From NCBI RefSeq assembly GCF_016865485.1, contig NZ_AP024452.1, forward strand, positions 434,001-498,000: a stretch of 64,000 nt of DNA, in the 5' to 3' direction. The notes below the pieces were generated by a model, which was given only the letters and a program-made list of their open reading frames with translations, did not search any database and was not told where the DNA came from. Positions 53,246-63,736 of the stretch are shown here, in pieces. Numbering within the stretch: the first letter of the stretch is position 1; every line of letters begins with the position of its first letter. The stretch is from Luteitalea sp. TBR-22 (GTDB taxonomy: Bacteria > Acidobacteriota > Vicinamibacteria > Vicinamibacterales > Vicinamibacteraceae). The position numbers and the translations under genes were made by a program.

Positions 53246-55285
53246 GTGTCGCTGACGGCCGTCACGTCCCCTCCCCGCCAGGCATTCCTCACGCGGTACC
53301 GGCAGCGCGCACGCCTCGTCGGGCGTGTGCTGGCCATCCAGCTGGCGTTGTCCTGTGCCCTGCGCCTGGCGCTCGTGACGACCTTCGGCGACACCTCCGT
53401 GGCAGGCCTCCGGCTGATCGGGATCCTTGCCGCGGGCACGGCCGGAGACCTGCTCGTGGCGATCACCGCGGCCCTGCCGTGGCTGCTGGTGCTCTCGCTG
53501 TTCCGCCTGCGGTGGCTCGGTTCGGGGCGCGTGCAGCACCTGCTGGTGGCCGGTGTCGGCGCCGTGCTCGCCTTCGAATCCTGCGTGCAGTACTTCTTCT
53601 TCGAGGAGTACAGCGCGCGCTACAACCACCTGGCGCTCGACTACCTGATGTACCCCGACGAGGTGTTCGGGAACATCTTCGCGAGCTACGACGTGCCCTC
53701 GTTCGCGGGACTCGCGCTGGTGGTCGGCGCGGCGCTGGCCGTTGCGACCGCCGCCTGGCCGCGTGCGGTCCTCGACGACTGGCGGTGGCGCGATCGCCTC
53801 GCGGGGGGCGTCCTCACCGCCGGGCTCGCCGCGATGATCGCCGGCGCCTGGACGATCGTGCCGGACGCGTTCGCGTCGGGGCGCCTGGCCAACGAACTGG
53901 CGCTGAACGGCTGGGCGCAACTGGTGCGCGCCGCCATCACCTCCCACCTCGACTACGAGGCCTACTACGCCCTGTTGCCGGCCGGCGACGCGTCTGCGAG
54001 GGTGAGGCGCCTGGTGGCGCAATCGGACCCGTCGCGCGGACTCGTGCGCCACTTCGAGCCGCGGCGTCATCGAGCCTCGGGTCCGCTCGACGTCGTCGTG
54101 ATCCTCGAGGAGAGCCTGGGGTCGTCGTTCTCGGCGCGCTTCGGGCAGGACAATGACGAGTCCGTCACCCCAGAACTCGATCGCTGGAGCCGTGAGGGGA
54201 TCGCGCTGACAGGCGTGATCGCCAACGGCAACCGCACCGTGCGCGGACTCGAGGGCGTGCTCTGCTCGTTCCTGCCGCTGCCGGGCGACGCGATCGTCAA
54301 GCGCGACCGGTCGGAGAACGTCGCGTCGATGGCCCGCATCCTGGCGGCGCGCGGCTATGACACGACGTTCTTCTATGGAGGCTACGGGCTTTTCGACAAC
54401 GTGAAGTCGTTCATGACCGGGAATGGCTATCGGGAGTTCGTCGAGCAACCCGACTACCCTGCCGATGCCTTCCGCACGGTCTGGGGCGTCGCCGACGAGG
54501 TCGTGTTCGACGCCCTGATCGCGCGCCACAAGGCGGCACGCGCCGCTGGCCGGCGCTGGTTCGGCACCGCGCTCACCGTCTCGAACCACAAGCCGTTCGA
54601 CGTCCCGGCGGGCCGCGTCTCCTGGCCGGCGACCGGCGCATCGAAGCGGCGTGGCGCCGTGCTCTACGCGGACTGGGCGCTCGGTCGCTACCTGTCACAG
54701 GCCAGGGCCGCCGGCCTGCTCGACGGCACGGTCGTGCTGATCGTCGGCGACCATGGGGCGCGTGTCTACGGCGCCGAGGAGATCCCGGTGACCAGTTACC
54801 GCATTCCTGCCGTGTTCCTGACGCCCGACGCTGGCGACCGCGGCGTCGTGATCGATCGGCTCGCCTCGCAGGTGGACCTCGCGCCCACGCTCCTGTCGCT
54901 GGCAGGCATCGCCTACGATGCGCCGTTCTTCGGGCTCGATGTCCTCGGCCTGCCCGACGACGGCGGTCGCGCGTTCGTGAACCACAACCGCAGCATCGGC
55001 CTGCTCACCGACACGAACCTGGCAGTGCTCGGCCTGCATCGGAGCCTGGCGCTCTACACGCGCCCTGACCGCCACAGCGACGGCTTCGTCCGCGTGACGA
55101 AGCCGACCCCCGAGCTCGCCGGTATCGCCGACGACGCGAAGGCGGCGTTCCAGACGGCCTACGTGCAGTATCAGGCGCGCGCGTACCGGTTGCCATCGTC
55201 ATCCGCACCGGCCCCGGCGCCTGGACCGCCGCCTACGAACGTCGCGCGTACTTCAGGTAGATCGCGGGCAGCAGGAACAGGTTGA
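53246..55285 (+). CDS. LTA-synthase/MdoB-like membrane phosphotransferase (sulfatase fold)
   Basis: 679 residues. An N-terminal membrane part of about 5 helices (residues ~25-230) precedes an extracytoplasmic sulfatase-fold catalytic domain. Metal ligands appear as [12 protein letters not shown] (Glu) and [11 protein letters not shown] (Asp-His). The catalytic Thr lies in [16 protein letters not shown], matching the Thr of LtaS/OpgB. This enzyme class transfers phosphoglycerol or phosphoethanolamine to a lipid or glycan acceptor. I use GTG 53246, near the first helix; the more distal ATG at 53189 is possible. The C-terminus overlaps the RND gene on the other strand by 53 bp. Confidence 0.85.
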   Translation: MSLTAVTSPPRQAFLTRYRQRARLVGRVLAIQLALSCALRLALVTTFGDTSVAGLRLIGILAAGTAGDLLVAITAALPWLLVLSLFRLRWLGSGRVQHLLVAGVGAVLAFESCVQYFFFEEYSARYNHLALDYLMYPDEVFGNIFASYDVPSFAGLALVVGAALAVATAAWPRAVLDDWRWRDRLAGGVLTAGLAAMIAGAWTIVPDAFASGRLANELALNGWAQLVRAAITSHLDYEAYYALLPAGDASARVRRLVAQSDPSRGLVRHFEPRRHRASGPLDVVVILEESLGSSFSARFGQDNDESVTPELDRWSREGIALTGVIANGNRTVRGLEGVLCSFLPLPGDAIVKRDRSENVASMARILAARGYDTTFFYGGYGLFDNVKSFMTGNGYREFVEQPDYPADAFRTVWGVADEVVFDALIARHKAARAAGRRWFGTALTVSNHKPFDVPAGRVSWPATGASKRRGAVLYADWALGRYLSQARAAGLLDGTVVLIVGDHGARVYGAEEIPVTSYRIPAVFLTPDAGDRGVVIDRLASQVDLAPTLLSLAGIAYDAPFFGLDVLGLPDDGGRAFVNHNRSIGLLTDTNLAVLGLHRSLALYTRPDRHSDGFVRVTKPTPELAGIADDAKAAFQTAYVQYQARAYRLPSSSAPAPAPGPPPTNVARTSGRSRAAGTG

Positions 55286-58200
55286 GGGCCGTCGACGTCA
55301 CGAGGCCACCCAGGATGACCACCGCCATCGGATGCTCGATCTCGTGGCCCGACCGATCGCCGCCGGCGACGATCGGCACGAGCGCGAGGGCGGTCACGAG
55401 CGCGGTCATCAGGATGGGCGCGAGCCGCTCCTCGGCGCCCCGGACCGCCAGGTCCGCACCGAATGGCATCCCCTCCTCGGTCTCGAGATGCCGGTAGTGG
55501 CTCACCAGCATGATGCCGTTGCGCGCCGCGATGCCCAGCACGGTCACGAAGCCCACGAGTGACCCGAGCGACAGCACGCCACCGGTCAGGAACACGCTTG
55601 CGACGCCGCCGATGAGCGCGAACGGGATGGTGAGCGCGACCAGTCCCACCATGCGCGCCGATCCGAAGTCCACGTGGAGCACGAGCAGGATGCCGAGCAG
55701 CGAGAGCGCACCGAGCGTGAGCAATCGCCGCTGCGATTCGGCACGCGCCTTGTACTCGCCGAGCACCTCCGGGTGGTACCCCGCGTCGAAGGGAATCCTC
55801 GCCAGCACGGCTTCGATGTCGCGCGCCACCGAGCCGAGGTCACGCCCGCGCACGTTGGCCGTGACGTCGATTCGCCGCGACCCGCCTTCGCGCGTGATCT
55901 CGTTGGGTGTCGGCGCCAGCATGACGTCGGCAACCGACGCCAGTGGGGCGTAGCCCCCGTTGGGCAGTTCGAGCGGCAACCGCCGCAGCGCGAAGATGTC
56001 CTGGCGCATGGCGGGCGTGCCCCAGACCACCACGTCGAAGATCTTCTGCGCGTCGTACACCTCGCCGACCTTCGTGCCTCGCAGCAGTGTCGCCACCGTG
56101 TCGCGGACGGACGCCGAGCTGAGGCCCACCAGTTGCGCCCGTTCAGGCTGGTACACAATCTGGACCTGGGGCACGAGCGTCAGCGCCTGCACCTTCACGT
56201 CGGCGGCGCCCCCGACGGCGCCGATGGCCTTGCCCACCTCCGCGGCCTTGCGCTGCAGTTCCTCCAGGTCCGGACCGTAGATCCGCACGACGATGGTGGC
56301 GCTGGCGCCGGTCAGCACTTCCTTGATGCGCTCGCGCAGGTAGGTGAGCAGGTCGCGTTGCAGCCCCGGGTAGCCATCCACCACCGCCTGAATGCGGGCC
56401 ACGGTCTTCTCGTAGTCGACCGACGGGTCGAGGCTGATCCAGAGCTCGGTGAAGTTGATGCCGACGACCTCGTCGGCCACTTCCGCTCGACCGATGTGTG
56501 CGCCGAAGTTGCGGACGCCGGGGACGGCTCGCAGTTCGCGGCTGGCGCGCAGCGTGATGCGCGTCATGGCCTCGAGCGACGTCCCGGGCTTCTCCACCCA
56601 GTGCATCAGGAAGTCGTATTCCTTGAAATGGGGCAGGAACTCCTCGCCGAGCAGCGGCCAGGCGGCCGCGGTCGCCAGGAGCGAGGCGACGATGATGGCC
56701 AGCGCGGCCCGCGGGGCCGCGACCAGGCGCGGCAGCAGCCGGCGATAGCGAACCCTGAGCCAGGACGCCAGGGGGGCCTCGTGCTCACGCCGGTCACCGG
56801 GCAGCAGCAGGAGTGACAGCGCCGGCGTGACCACGAGCGCGACCAGGAGCGATGCAGCGATCGCCAGGACGTAGGACAGCGCCAGCGGGCGGAAGAACGC
56901 CCCCGCCAGGCCCTCCAGCAGGAACACGGGCAGGAAGACCATGACGACGATCACGCTGCCGTACACCACGGCACTGCGCACTTCCAGCGACGCATCGAGC
57001 ACGACGTCGAAGGCGGGGCGCGGGGCAGGCAGCGCGCGGTTCAGGCGCAGGCGCCTGACGATGTTCTCGACGTCGATGATCGCGTCGTCCACGACCTCGC
57101 CGAGCGCGATGATCAGCCCGGCGATGACCATCGTGTCGAGCGTGCCGCCCCAGTAGCGGAGGACGAGCGCCGCGGCCAGCAGCGACAGCGGAATGGCCGT
57201 CAGGCTGATGACGGCCGTGCGCCAGTCCCAGAGGAACGCCACGAGCACGATGACCACCAGCACGCAGCCGATCATCAGGGCGCGATTGAGATTGGCGATC
57301 GACATCTCGATGAACGTGGCGGGCCGGAAGATGCTGGCATCCACATCGACGCCCGCCAGTCCCGGTGCCAGCGCCGCGAGGGCCGCATCCACGTCCCTGG
57401 TGACCTGCAAGGTGTTGCCATCCGGCTGCTTCTCCACGATCAGCAGCAGGCCGGGTCCGTCGTTGATGACGCCATCCCCGATGGGCGGTGGGAAGCCTTC
57501 GACCACGTCGGCGACGTCACCGAGCCGCCGAACCGCTGGGACCGGCAACGACGTGCCGGGCGATCCCGTCGTCGAGGCGCGCGGCGACAGCGCCATGCGG
57601 GCAAGGTCGGCCGCGTCGCGCACCGGGGACTCGTGCGCGACCGCGAGCCGCTGGTTCGGTGTCTCGAGGAAACCGCCCGCCGACACGGACATCGCATCGC
57701 GCGTGGCGGTCATCACTTCCTGTAGTGAGGTCCCGCTGGCGCGGAGCCGATCGGGGTCGACCAGCACCTGGAGCTGCCGGTCGCGCTGGCCCCAGATCGC
57801 CACGTTGGCCACCCCCGGGATGGCCATCAGCCTGGGCCGGATCGTCCATCGCGCGAGTGTCGTCAGCTCCACCTGCGACAGCGTCTTCGAGGAGACCCCG
57901 ATCTTCATCACACGGCTCAGCGACGACAGCGGCGACATGATCACCGGGGGCCTGGCGGCCGCGGGCAGCGCCGGGATGACGCGGGTCAGGCGCTCCTGCA
58001 CGAGTTGACGCGCCGACAGGCGGTCGGCGCCATTGCCGAAGATGAGCACGACCGACGACAGGCCGAGGACGGACTTGGACCGCAGCGTCTGGAGCCCTGG
58101 CACGCCGCTCATTGCCGCCTCGAGGGGGACGCTGATGAGGGCCTCCACGTCTGCACTCGACAGTCCGGGGGCCTCCGTCTGGATCTCGACCAGGGGCGGC

Positions 58201-58325
58201 GCGAACTCCGGGAACACGTCGAAGGGGGCGTCCCGCGTGGTGCGGAGGCCGACGAGGATCAGCACGACCGACAGCGCGAGCACCGGAAGCCGGAGCCGCA
58301 GCGCCGCGGTCACGAGGGCACGCAT
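55233..58325 (-). CDS. HME-RND efflux pump inner-membrane protein (CusA/CzcA type)
   Basis: 1030 residues; the expected RND length with 12 membrane helices. The family motif [20 protein letters not shown], the helix-4 motif [14 protein letters not shown] (the acidic pair that carries protons), and the two periplasmic porter/docking regions are present. The Asp-Asp-Ala core fits the heavy-metal efflux (HME) branch rather than the multidrug AcrB branch. The metal (Cu, Co, Zn, Ni) cannot be read from sequence. ATG 58325 is preceded immediately by an in-frame GTG; the 3' end overlaps the LTA-synthase-like gene. It is third in the minus-strand operon OMF-MFP-RND. Confidence 0.93.
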   Translation of the reverse strand: MRALVTAALRLRLPVLALSVVLILVGLRTTRDAPFDVFPEFAPPLVEIQTEAPGLSSADVEALISVPLEAAMSGVPGLQTLRSKSVLGLSSVVLIFGNGADRLSARQLVQERLTRVIPALPAAARPPVIMSPLSSLSRVMKIGVSSKTLSQVELTTLARWTIRPRLMAIPGVANVAIWGQRDRQLQVLVDPDRLRASGTSLQEVMTATRDAMSVSAGGFLETPNQRLAVAHESPVRDAADLARMALSPRASTTGSPGTSLPVPAVRRLGDVADVVEGFPPPIGDGVINDGPGLLLIVEKQPDGNTLQVTRDVDAALAALAPGLAGVDVDASIFRPATFIEMSIANLNRALMIGCVLVVIVLVAFLWDWRTAVISLTAIPLSLLAAALVLRYWGGTLDTMVIAGLIIALGEVVDDAIIDVENIVRRLRLNRALPAPRPAFDVVLDASLEVRSAVVYGSVIVVMVFLPVFLLEGLAGAFFRPLALSYVLAIAASLLVALVVTPALSLLLLPGDRREHEAPLASWLRVRYRRLLPRLVAAPRAALAIIVASLLATAAAWPLLGEEFLPHFKEYDFLMHWVEKPGTSLEAMTRITLRASRELRAVPGVRNFGAHIGRAEVADEVVGINFTELWISLDPSVDYEKTVARIQAVVDGYPGLQRDLLTYLRERIKEVLTGASATIVVRIYGPDLEELQRKAAEVGKAIGAVGGAADVKVQALTLVPQVQIVYQPERAQLVGLSSASVRDTVATLLRGTKVGEVYDAQKIFDVVVWGTPAMRQDIFALRRLPLELPNGGYAPLASVADVMLAPTPNEITREGGSRRIDVTANVRGRDLGSVARDIEAVLARIPFDAGYHPEVLGEYKARAESQRRLLTLGALSLLGILLVLHVDFGSARMVGLVALTIPFALIGGVASVFLTGGVLSLGSLVGFVTVLGIAARNGIMLVSHYRHLETEEGMPFGADLAVRGAEERLAPILMTALVTALALVPIVAGGDRSGHEIEHPMAVVILGGLVTSTALNLFLLPAIYLKYARRS

Positions 58326-58344
58326 CACGACCGTGCGCCCAGGC

Positions 58345-59535
58345 TCACTTGCCGACCCCGAACTCGGTGCCGAAGAGCTCGGCAGCCCCCGCGGTCACCA
58401 CGCGCGTCCCGACCGCAGGCCCCTGGTCGATGACGGCGAACGCGCCCACCATGTCGATGACCGAGACGCGGCGTCGCACGTACATGTGCGCATCGCGTGC
58501 CTCGTAGACCCAGCTCCCGCCCTGCGCATCGTGCAGCACGGCGGCCCGAGGTACGACGCGGCCGCGGCCGGCGCGGCCGAGTGGCACGCGGACACCCACC
58601 CGCTGGCCGGGACGGAACGCGCCATCGGGGTTGGGGGCGGTGTAGTAGATGTCTATCGCGGCAGATGTGGCATCGGCAGAAGGAGGGGCGGCCACCGGCC
58701 GTGCCGCGACGCCGGGCGCGGACGCGTCAGCGCCGAGCGGCACGATCAGTGCGGCGGCGCGACGATCCACGGTGTCCACGTCGCCGGCGTAGAGCGGAAC
58801 ACGAACCCACACCGTGTCGAGTCGCACGAGGTCGAAGAGCGGTGCCGTGGCCGCGACGGCCTGGCCTGGCTGCGCGTACACGGCCCGCAACACGCCGTCG
58901 TGCGGGGCGACCAGTGCCAGGCCTCCGGTGGCACTGACACCACGAGCCGCGAGGGCGAGCCGATCCTGGGACGCCTTCAGCGCCGCATTCGCCACCACGA
59001 GATCGGCCTGCGCCTCTTCGGCTGCACGACGGCTACCCGACCCATCCGCGGCCAATTGCGTGGCGCGCTGACTGCGCTGGGCAGCCATCGTCTGGCGGCC
59101 CGCGGCCTCGCTGACGGCGCGCTCCGCTTCGACGCGCACGTCGCGCTCAGCGGGCGCCAGCGGCACGATCCGCATGACGGTGGTCCCCCGGCGGACGAGC
59201 GTGCCGACCGCCGCGGGGGGCCCCACCACCTCCAGCGTCCCCGCCATCGGCGCCGTCATCGTCGTCTGGGCGCCGCCTGCGGGCATCACGTCGCCCCCGA
59301 GTGTGCGACTGCGCGTGATGTCGCGCTCCTCGACCCGCGCGGTCTCGATGCCGAGTCTCGACGCCGCCTCCGGCGTGAGCGTGACCGTCGTCAACGAGGC
59401 CTCCGAGACGCCGCTGGCGACCTTGGCGGGCGGTACGGACCTGGCCGAGGGCGCCGGGTCGGGACCGCCACAGCCTGCTGCCGACACCACCAGGCCAACC
59501 AGGGCTGGCACCCACCTTCGCTGTTCACTGGCCAC
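58345..59535 (-). CDS. RND periplasmic membrane-fusion protein (CusB/CzcB type), lipoprotein
   Basis: 396 residues. The start is GTG 59535. The N-terminus has a lipobox-like VSAAGC, so the mature protein is probably anchored to the inner membrane. The barrel-sandwich (lipoyl-like) hybrid is split around a coiled-coil hairpin ([19 protein letters not shown] to [14 protein letters not shown]), with [15 protein letters not shown] and [16 protein letters not shown] in the beta-barrel. It links the RND pump to the outer-membrane channel. It overlaps the OMF gene by 11 bp and is 19 bp upstream of the pump gene. Confidence 0.92.
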   Translation of the reverse strand: MASEQRRWVPALVGLVVSAAGCGGPDPAPSARSVPPAKVASGVSEASLTTVTLTPEAASRLGIETARVEERDITRSRTLGGDVMPAGGAQTTMTAPMAGTLEVVGPPAAVGTLVRRGTTVMRIVPLAPAERDVRVEAERAVSEAAGRQTMAAQRSQRATQLAADGSGSRRAAEEAQADLVVANAALKASQDRLALAARGVSATGGLALVAPHDGVLRAVYAQPGQAVAATAPLFDLVRLDTVWVRVPLYAGDVDTVDRRAAALIVPLGADASAPGVAARPVAAPPSADATSAAIDIYYTAPNPDGAFRPGQRVGVRVPLGRAGRGRVVPRAAVLHDAQGGSWVYEARDAHMYVRRRVSVIDMVGAFAVIDQGPAVGTRVVTAGAAELFGTEFGVGK

Positions 59536-60904
59536 GCGGCGCCTTCACGGGCGGGCGGCCGCACGACCGGCCCACCGCACGTTCGATGCGTGCATGCGCA
59601 CGCGCTTGGTCGGCCTCGAGCTCCCGCGCCCGGACACGCGCGTCGGTCAGGCGGCGACTGTTCTCCAGGACGAACAGGTACGACATCTCGCCCTGGGCAA
59701 ACGAGCGCTCGGCGTCAGCCAGGTTGTCCCGCAGGGGCGCGACGATACGCTCCTGCCAGGCCGCAGCAGACTGATGCGCCTGGTCGAACTGGGTGGTGGC
59801 TTCCCGCAGTTCGAAGCCCACCTGCTGCTGGATCGCGACGTAGGCCGCCGAGGACCGCTGCAGGTCCGCCTCGGCCCGCGCCCGGCCACCCTGGTTGCGA
59901 TTGAAGATCGGCAGGCTGGCATCGATGCCGGGGCCCATCTCGAAGCCGTCGATGCCCTGGCCGTTGGCGTCGAGGACGGCCGTCAGCGCCAGGATCCGTG
60001 ACTTCTCCCAGCCGATTCGTGCGCCAGCCGTCTCGACCGCCAGTTCCGCGGCCCGGACGTCTGGCCGCGCCACCAGAGCCTCACGCAGGAGGTCGCTCGT
60101 CGGGCTGCACGTCGCGCGGGCCGCAGGCGCCCCCAGGACGAGTGGGGCCGTGCTGTCGGGCACGCCGAGGAGGAGTCGCAGCCGGTTCCAGGCGAGCACG
60201 ACGTCCCAGTCGGCGCGTTCGACGTCCTGCAGGCCGCGCGTGGCATCCACCCGCGCGGCCCTGGCCTCGAGTTCGCTGATGTCGCCGGCCTTCAGCCGCG
60301 ATTGGGTCAAGGTGTCGATCCGGGTCAGCAAGTCGGCGGCCTCTCGTGCGAGCGCCGCGCGGTCGGTGGCCAGGCTCACGTCGGCGTAGGCGATCCGCAC
60401 GGACGCCGTCAGGTCGAGGCCGGTCTGCACGAGGCGCTGGCCAGCGACGTCGAGCGCCAGTTGCGCCATCGCCACACGACGAGGGCGCTCCCACAGCACC
60501 TCGACGGGCCAGCGGAGCGTCGCCTCGAACTGCTTGACGCCCGCGGGGAAGAGCAGTGAGAGGACAGGGTTCGAGAGCAGGCCGGCTTCGACCAGATCGG
60601 CCCGCGCGAAGCCGAGTTCGCTGACGCTGACCTGGAAAGCCGCGTTGTTCCAGAGCGCCAGTGCCACCGCTTCGTCTGCCGTCAGCCCGTCTGCCAGGTC
60701 AACGCCGACGGGCACCCCGGGCGCGGTGTCGTCGGCCGTACGCATCGCGACGCCCGTGCGCTGATGCAGGGAGTCGGCTGGCGCGGGCAGTGCCGGCGAC
60801 GACTTCACGGCACAGCCGCTCACCAGCGCGAGGGCCGGCAGCACCCAGGCCCACGCGCGGCATCTGGCCTGCACGGCGGTCGCGCCCGCCACGATGCGTG
60901 ACAT
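59525..60904 (-). CDS. TolC-family outer-membrane efflux channel, lipoprotein
   Basis: 459 residues. A lipobox (LVSGCAVKSS) is followed by the paired long helices and beta-barrel strands of the OEP family: LTADEAVALALWNNAAFQV, LSNPVLSLLFPAG, QLALDVAGQRLVQTGLDL, FNRNQGGRARAEADLQRSSAAYVAIQQQVGFE. The domain repeat (two halves of OEP) is visible. It is the first gene of the efflux operon. ATG 60904; it lies 36 bp from R4 copy 4. Confidence 0.92.
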   Translation of the reverse strand: MSRIVAGATAVQARCRAWAWVLPALALVSGCAVKSSPALPAPADSLHQRTGVAMRTADDTAPGVPVGVDLADGLTADEAVALALWNNAAFQVSVSELGFARADLVEAGLLSNPVLSLLFPAGVKQFEATLRWPVEVLWERPRRVAMAQLALDVAGQRLVQTGLDLTASVRIAYADVSLATDRAALAREAADLLTRIDTLTQSRLKAGDISELEARAARVDATRGLQDVERADWDVVLAWNRLRLLLGVPDSTAPLVLGAPAARATCSPTSDLLREALVARPDVRAAELAVETAGARIGWEKSRILALTAVLDANGQGIDGFEMGPGIDASLPIFNRNQGGRARAEADLQRSSAAYVAIQQQVGFELREATTQFDQAHQSAAAWQERIVAPLRDNLADAERSFAQGEMSYLFVLENSRRLTDARVRARELEADQARAHARIERAVGRSCGRPPVKAPRGQ

Positions 60905-60940
60905 GCGCCCTGACTCTATCGCATCGCCCGGTGAACGGAC

Positions 60941-61120
60941 GATGACGAGGCGAACGAGTCACAAGGGACCCGTACGCAAGGGACCAGGGAGTCGAGGCAC
61001 AAGGGAGAGCAGGCTCAGTGACAAGGCACGAGGCCGCTGCGCCCCTGTCCCTCGTCCCTTGCCTTTCCTGCCCCTTGTCCCTTGGCTCCCTTGTAACTCG
61101 AGTACTCGTTCCTCGTCCTG
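60941..61120. repeat. R4 inverted-repeat element, copy 4
   Basis: 180 bp with a left arm including CGAGTCACAAGGGAC units and a right arm of CCTTGTCCCTTG units ending in GTAACTCGAGTACTCG. The right end is 2 bp before the stop codon of the J-domain gene; the left end is close to the efflux operon's start, so it fills the whole intergenic gap. Confidence 0.83.
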
Positions 61121-61121
61121 T

Positions 61122-61874
61122 TCAGTGGCGCATCGCGTCGAGACGATTGGTCGCCACCATGATGTCGCGCTGCAGCTGCTTCACCATCTGCGCGATCAGG
61201 TCCTTGCCCTTCGCCGCCGACTCGTCGACCATCACCTTCAGCCTCCCGATCGGCGAGGCGAGCAGCTCGGAACGCTCCGTCTCGAGCCGGTCGAGGTGTT
61301 CCTCGAGCTGCGACATGCGGCGCAGCATGCGCAGGCGCATCGCGTCGGGATCACTGCCGCGCACGGCCTCTGGGCTCCGCTCCCACATCTGCAGGATCCA
61401 CCGGAGTTGCTCCTCGTCGCCGAGGCGATAGGCGCGGTTGGCCTGCACCATCAGCGCGTGTCGGTGGTCGCGGGCGTGCCCGTCATGGGCGAGGTCGGGA
61501 TGGATGATCTTGGCGACCTCGCGGAACAGCTTGCGCACCGCGTCGGACGTGAAGCGCGGCGGCACGTCGATCACGGGAGACGGGCCGGTGTCGGCCGGTG
61601 GCGCCTCGCCGGCGTCCTCGGCGGCCCTGGCCTCTGCCACCTTCCGCGACAGCTCGCCGAGTTCGAGCTCGGCGATGGCGATCTCCAGTTCGTCGAGCTG
61701 ATCGTGGAGCAGCCCGACCTCCTTCCGGTAGCGGATCCGGAAGGCCTCCAGTTCGAGCTTGAAGGCGTCGAGGTCGGCGGTCCGCGCGTCGACGGCGGCC
61801 TCGAGGTCCTTCACGCGCGCGTGCAGCGACTGCAGTTCGTCTTCGGGCTGTTCGGGGCGGACGAGGGTGGTCAC
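61122..61874 (-). CDS. Coiled-coil protein with a J domain
   Basis: 250 residues. A coiled coil (residues ~10-75) is followed by a J-domain-like segment: VRKLFREVAKIIHPDLAHDGHARDHRHALMVQANRAYRLGD. The diagnostic HPD is present (IHPDL), so it could stimulate an Hsp70 (DnaK). The C-terminal helical part (residues ~175-250) is again coiled-coil-like. The order (coiled coil, J domain, coiled coil) differs from canonical DnaJ; similar proteins occur in Cyanobacteria and Acidobacteria. GTG 61874 is the start. It is not linked to a DnaK gene here. Confidence 0.82.
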   Translation of the reverse strand: MTTLVRPEQPEDELQSLHARVKDLEAAVDARTADLDAFKLELEAFRIRYRKEVGLLHDQLDELEIAIAELELGELSRKVAEARAAEDAGEAPPADTGPSPVIDVPPRFTSDAVRKLFREVAKIIHPDLAHDGHARDHRHALMVQANRAYRLGDEEQLRWILQMWERSPEAVRGSDPDAMRLRMLRRMSQLEEHLDRLETERSELLASPIGRLKVMVDESAAKGKDLIAQMVKQLQRDIMVATNRLDAMRH

Positions 61875-61896
61875 AGCGAGAACAGGCCATTATCGC

Positions 61897-62031
61897 GCAA
61901 GGGACAAGGGACGAGGACGCCAGTCACGCGGGAGGCTCACTCAGCGGCCTGGTCCCCTGTCCCTTGGCCTTTCTCTTGTCCCTCGTCGCCTGACTCCCTG
62001 GTGACTGGTCGCGTGTCCCTCGTCCCTTGAC
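61897..62031. repeat. R4 element, copy 5, overlapping the acyl-CoA ligase gene
   Basis: 135 bp with a left arm GGGACAAGGGACGAGGACGCCAGTCAC (about 61900-61926) and a right arm GTGACTGG...GTCCCTCGTCCCTTG (about 62000-62030). The stop of the ligase gene (61937-61939) lies inside it, so the last ~30 codons of that gene read from repeat sequence. Confidence 0.85.
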
Positions 62032-63613
62032 GCAGCAGGTCCTTGCGCACCTTGTGCGACGCGGTGCGGGGCAGGCGTTCCATCAGGACGAGGGCGTCGG
62101 GCGCCCACCAGGCGGGCACGCGCCCGGCCAGATGGGCCCGAATCTCGGCCAGCGTCGGCGCCGGTCGGTCCCGGACCGGGACGACCACGGCAAGCGGGCG
62201 CTCGCCCCAGCGTTCGTGCGGGGTGGCGATCACCGCGACTTCGGCGACGCCCGGGTGTTCGAGCAGCAACGCCTCGAGTGCCACAGAGCTGATCCACTCG
62301 CCGCCGGACTTGACGAGGTCCTTCATGCGGTCGGTGACCGACACCTGCCCCGTGGGGCCGATCGTCACCACGTCGCCGGTCCGCAGCCAGCCGTCGGACG
62401 TCCAGGCGACATCCGCGGACGACGGGCTGTGCACCGCCGCGGCTCCGACGTACGCCGACGCGATCCAGGGCCCGCGCACTTCGAGCTCTCCCGGCGTCGC
62501 CCCGTCCCACGGCACCATGGCGCCGTCGCCGGCCCGGGCGCGGATCTCCACCAGCGGCGCCGGTCGGCCCTGCGTCGCCAGCCACGCGTACTGCGCGTCC
62601 GGCGGCGCGCCGGCCAGCTCGCTCGGCAGGCGCGACAGCGTCCCCAGCGGGCCCGTCTCGGTCATGCCCCACGAATGTAGCAGCCGCACCCCGTGACGCT
62701 CGGCGAAGGCGCGGATCGTCGCCTCTGGCAGCGCCGCGCCTCCCACGAGCATCACCCGCAGCGCGGAGACGTCCCGGTCCGGATGCGCGTCGAGGTGGTG
62801 CAGCAGGTCGTGGGCGATCGTCGGCACGCCGGCCGTGTGCGTGACCCGCTCGGACGCGAAGAGCTCCACCAGGCCGGCCGCGTCCAGCCGTCTCCCGGGC
62901 CATACCTGCGACGCGCCCACGAGCGCGCAGCTGAAGGGCAGCCCCCATGCGTTGGCGTGGAACATGTGCGCCGCGGGGAGCACGATCGACCGCTCCGACA
63001 GGTCGAACATGTCCGGCAACGCCTGCGCCATCGCGTGCAGCACCAGCGCACGGTGCGATGACAGCACGCCCTTGGGCCGGCCGGTGGTTCCCGACGTGTG
63101 GCACAGGAGGGCGCCCGCCTGCTCGTCGATGTCGGGGTCATCGTCGTGCGGCGCATGGGCGGCGATCAGTGTTCCGTGGTCGAGCGTGCCGGCAGGCACG
63201 TCGCCGCCGTCGGCGATGACCACGACGCGCCGGTCGCCGATGCGTGGCCGCACCGGCTCGAACGCCGGCCAGAGGTCCGCATCGACGATCACCACGGCGT
63301 CGTCGGCGTCGGTGATGGCAAATGCCAGTTCGTCTGCCGCCAGGCGGACGTTCAGCGTGTGCAGGATGGCGCCGAGCGCCGGGACGGCGTAGAACGCCTG
63401 CAGGTGACGCTGGTGGCTCCAGCAGAACGTCGCCACGCGGTCTCCCGGGCCCACGCCCAGGGCGCGCAGGGCCGCCGCGAGGCGACGCGACTGCGCGAGG
63501 CACGCGCCGTACGTCGTCTGCGCGATGCTGCCATCGGCCTCGCGGGACACGATCGGCTTGTGGGGGAAGAGCGAGGCCGCCCGACGCAGCAGGGCGGGAA
63601 CGGACAACTGCAT
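61937..63613 (-). CDS. Acyl-CoA ligase (AMP-binding family) with a repeat-derived C-terminus
   Basis: 558 residues. It is an ANL-superfamily enzyme with the P-loop-like LLCHTSGTTGRPKGVL (A3), SWGMTETGPLG (A5), GWLRTGDVVTI (A7) and a C-terminal domain with RMKDLVKSGGEWI (A8) and LPRTASHKVRKDLLR (A10, Lys). It activates a medium- or long-chain fatty acid to acyl-CoA via acyl-adenylate. The normal end would be near RKDLLRQ; the next ~30 residues (rich in Gly, Arg, Thr, Asp, Glu) read repeat R4. ATG 63613. Confidence 0.93.
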   Translation of the reverse strand: MQLSVPALLRRAASLFPHKPIVSREADGSIAQTTYGACLAQSRRLAAALRALGVGPGDRVATFCWSHQRHLQAFYAVPALGAILHTLNVRLAADELAFAITDADDAVVIVDADLWPAFEPVRPRIGDRRVVVIADGGDVPAGTLDHGTLIAAHAPHDDDPDIDEQAGALLCHTSGTTGRPKGVLSSHRALVLHAMAQALPDMFDLSERSIVLPAAHMFHANAWGLPFSCALVGASQVWPGRRLDAAGLVELFASERVTHTAGVPTIAHDLLHHLDAHPDRDVSALRVMLVGGAALPEATIRAFAERHGVRLLHSWGMTETGPLGTLSRLPSELAGAPPDAQYAWLATQGRPAPLVEIRARAGDGAMVPWDGATPGELEVRGPWIASAYVGAAAVHSPSSADVAWTSDGWLRTGDVVTIGPTGQVSVTDRMKDLVKSGGEWISSVALEALLLEHPGVAEVAVIATPHERWGERPLAVVVPVRDRPAPTLAEIRAHLAGRVPAWWAPDALVLMERLPRTASHKVRKDLLRQGTRDTRPVTRESGDEGQEKGQGTGDQAAE

Positions 63614-63736
63614 GCCTCATCATGAGGCCACGCCCGGCAGTGCAGGCAACCGCGACGTTCCTGACGCGGCCTGGCACGCCGGCGGTGGCCGAGTATCGCC
63701 CTCCACGCGCCGGGGACGGGCGTACCATGCTCGTTC

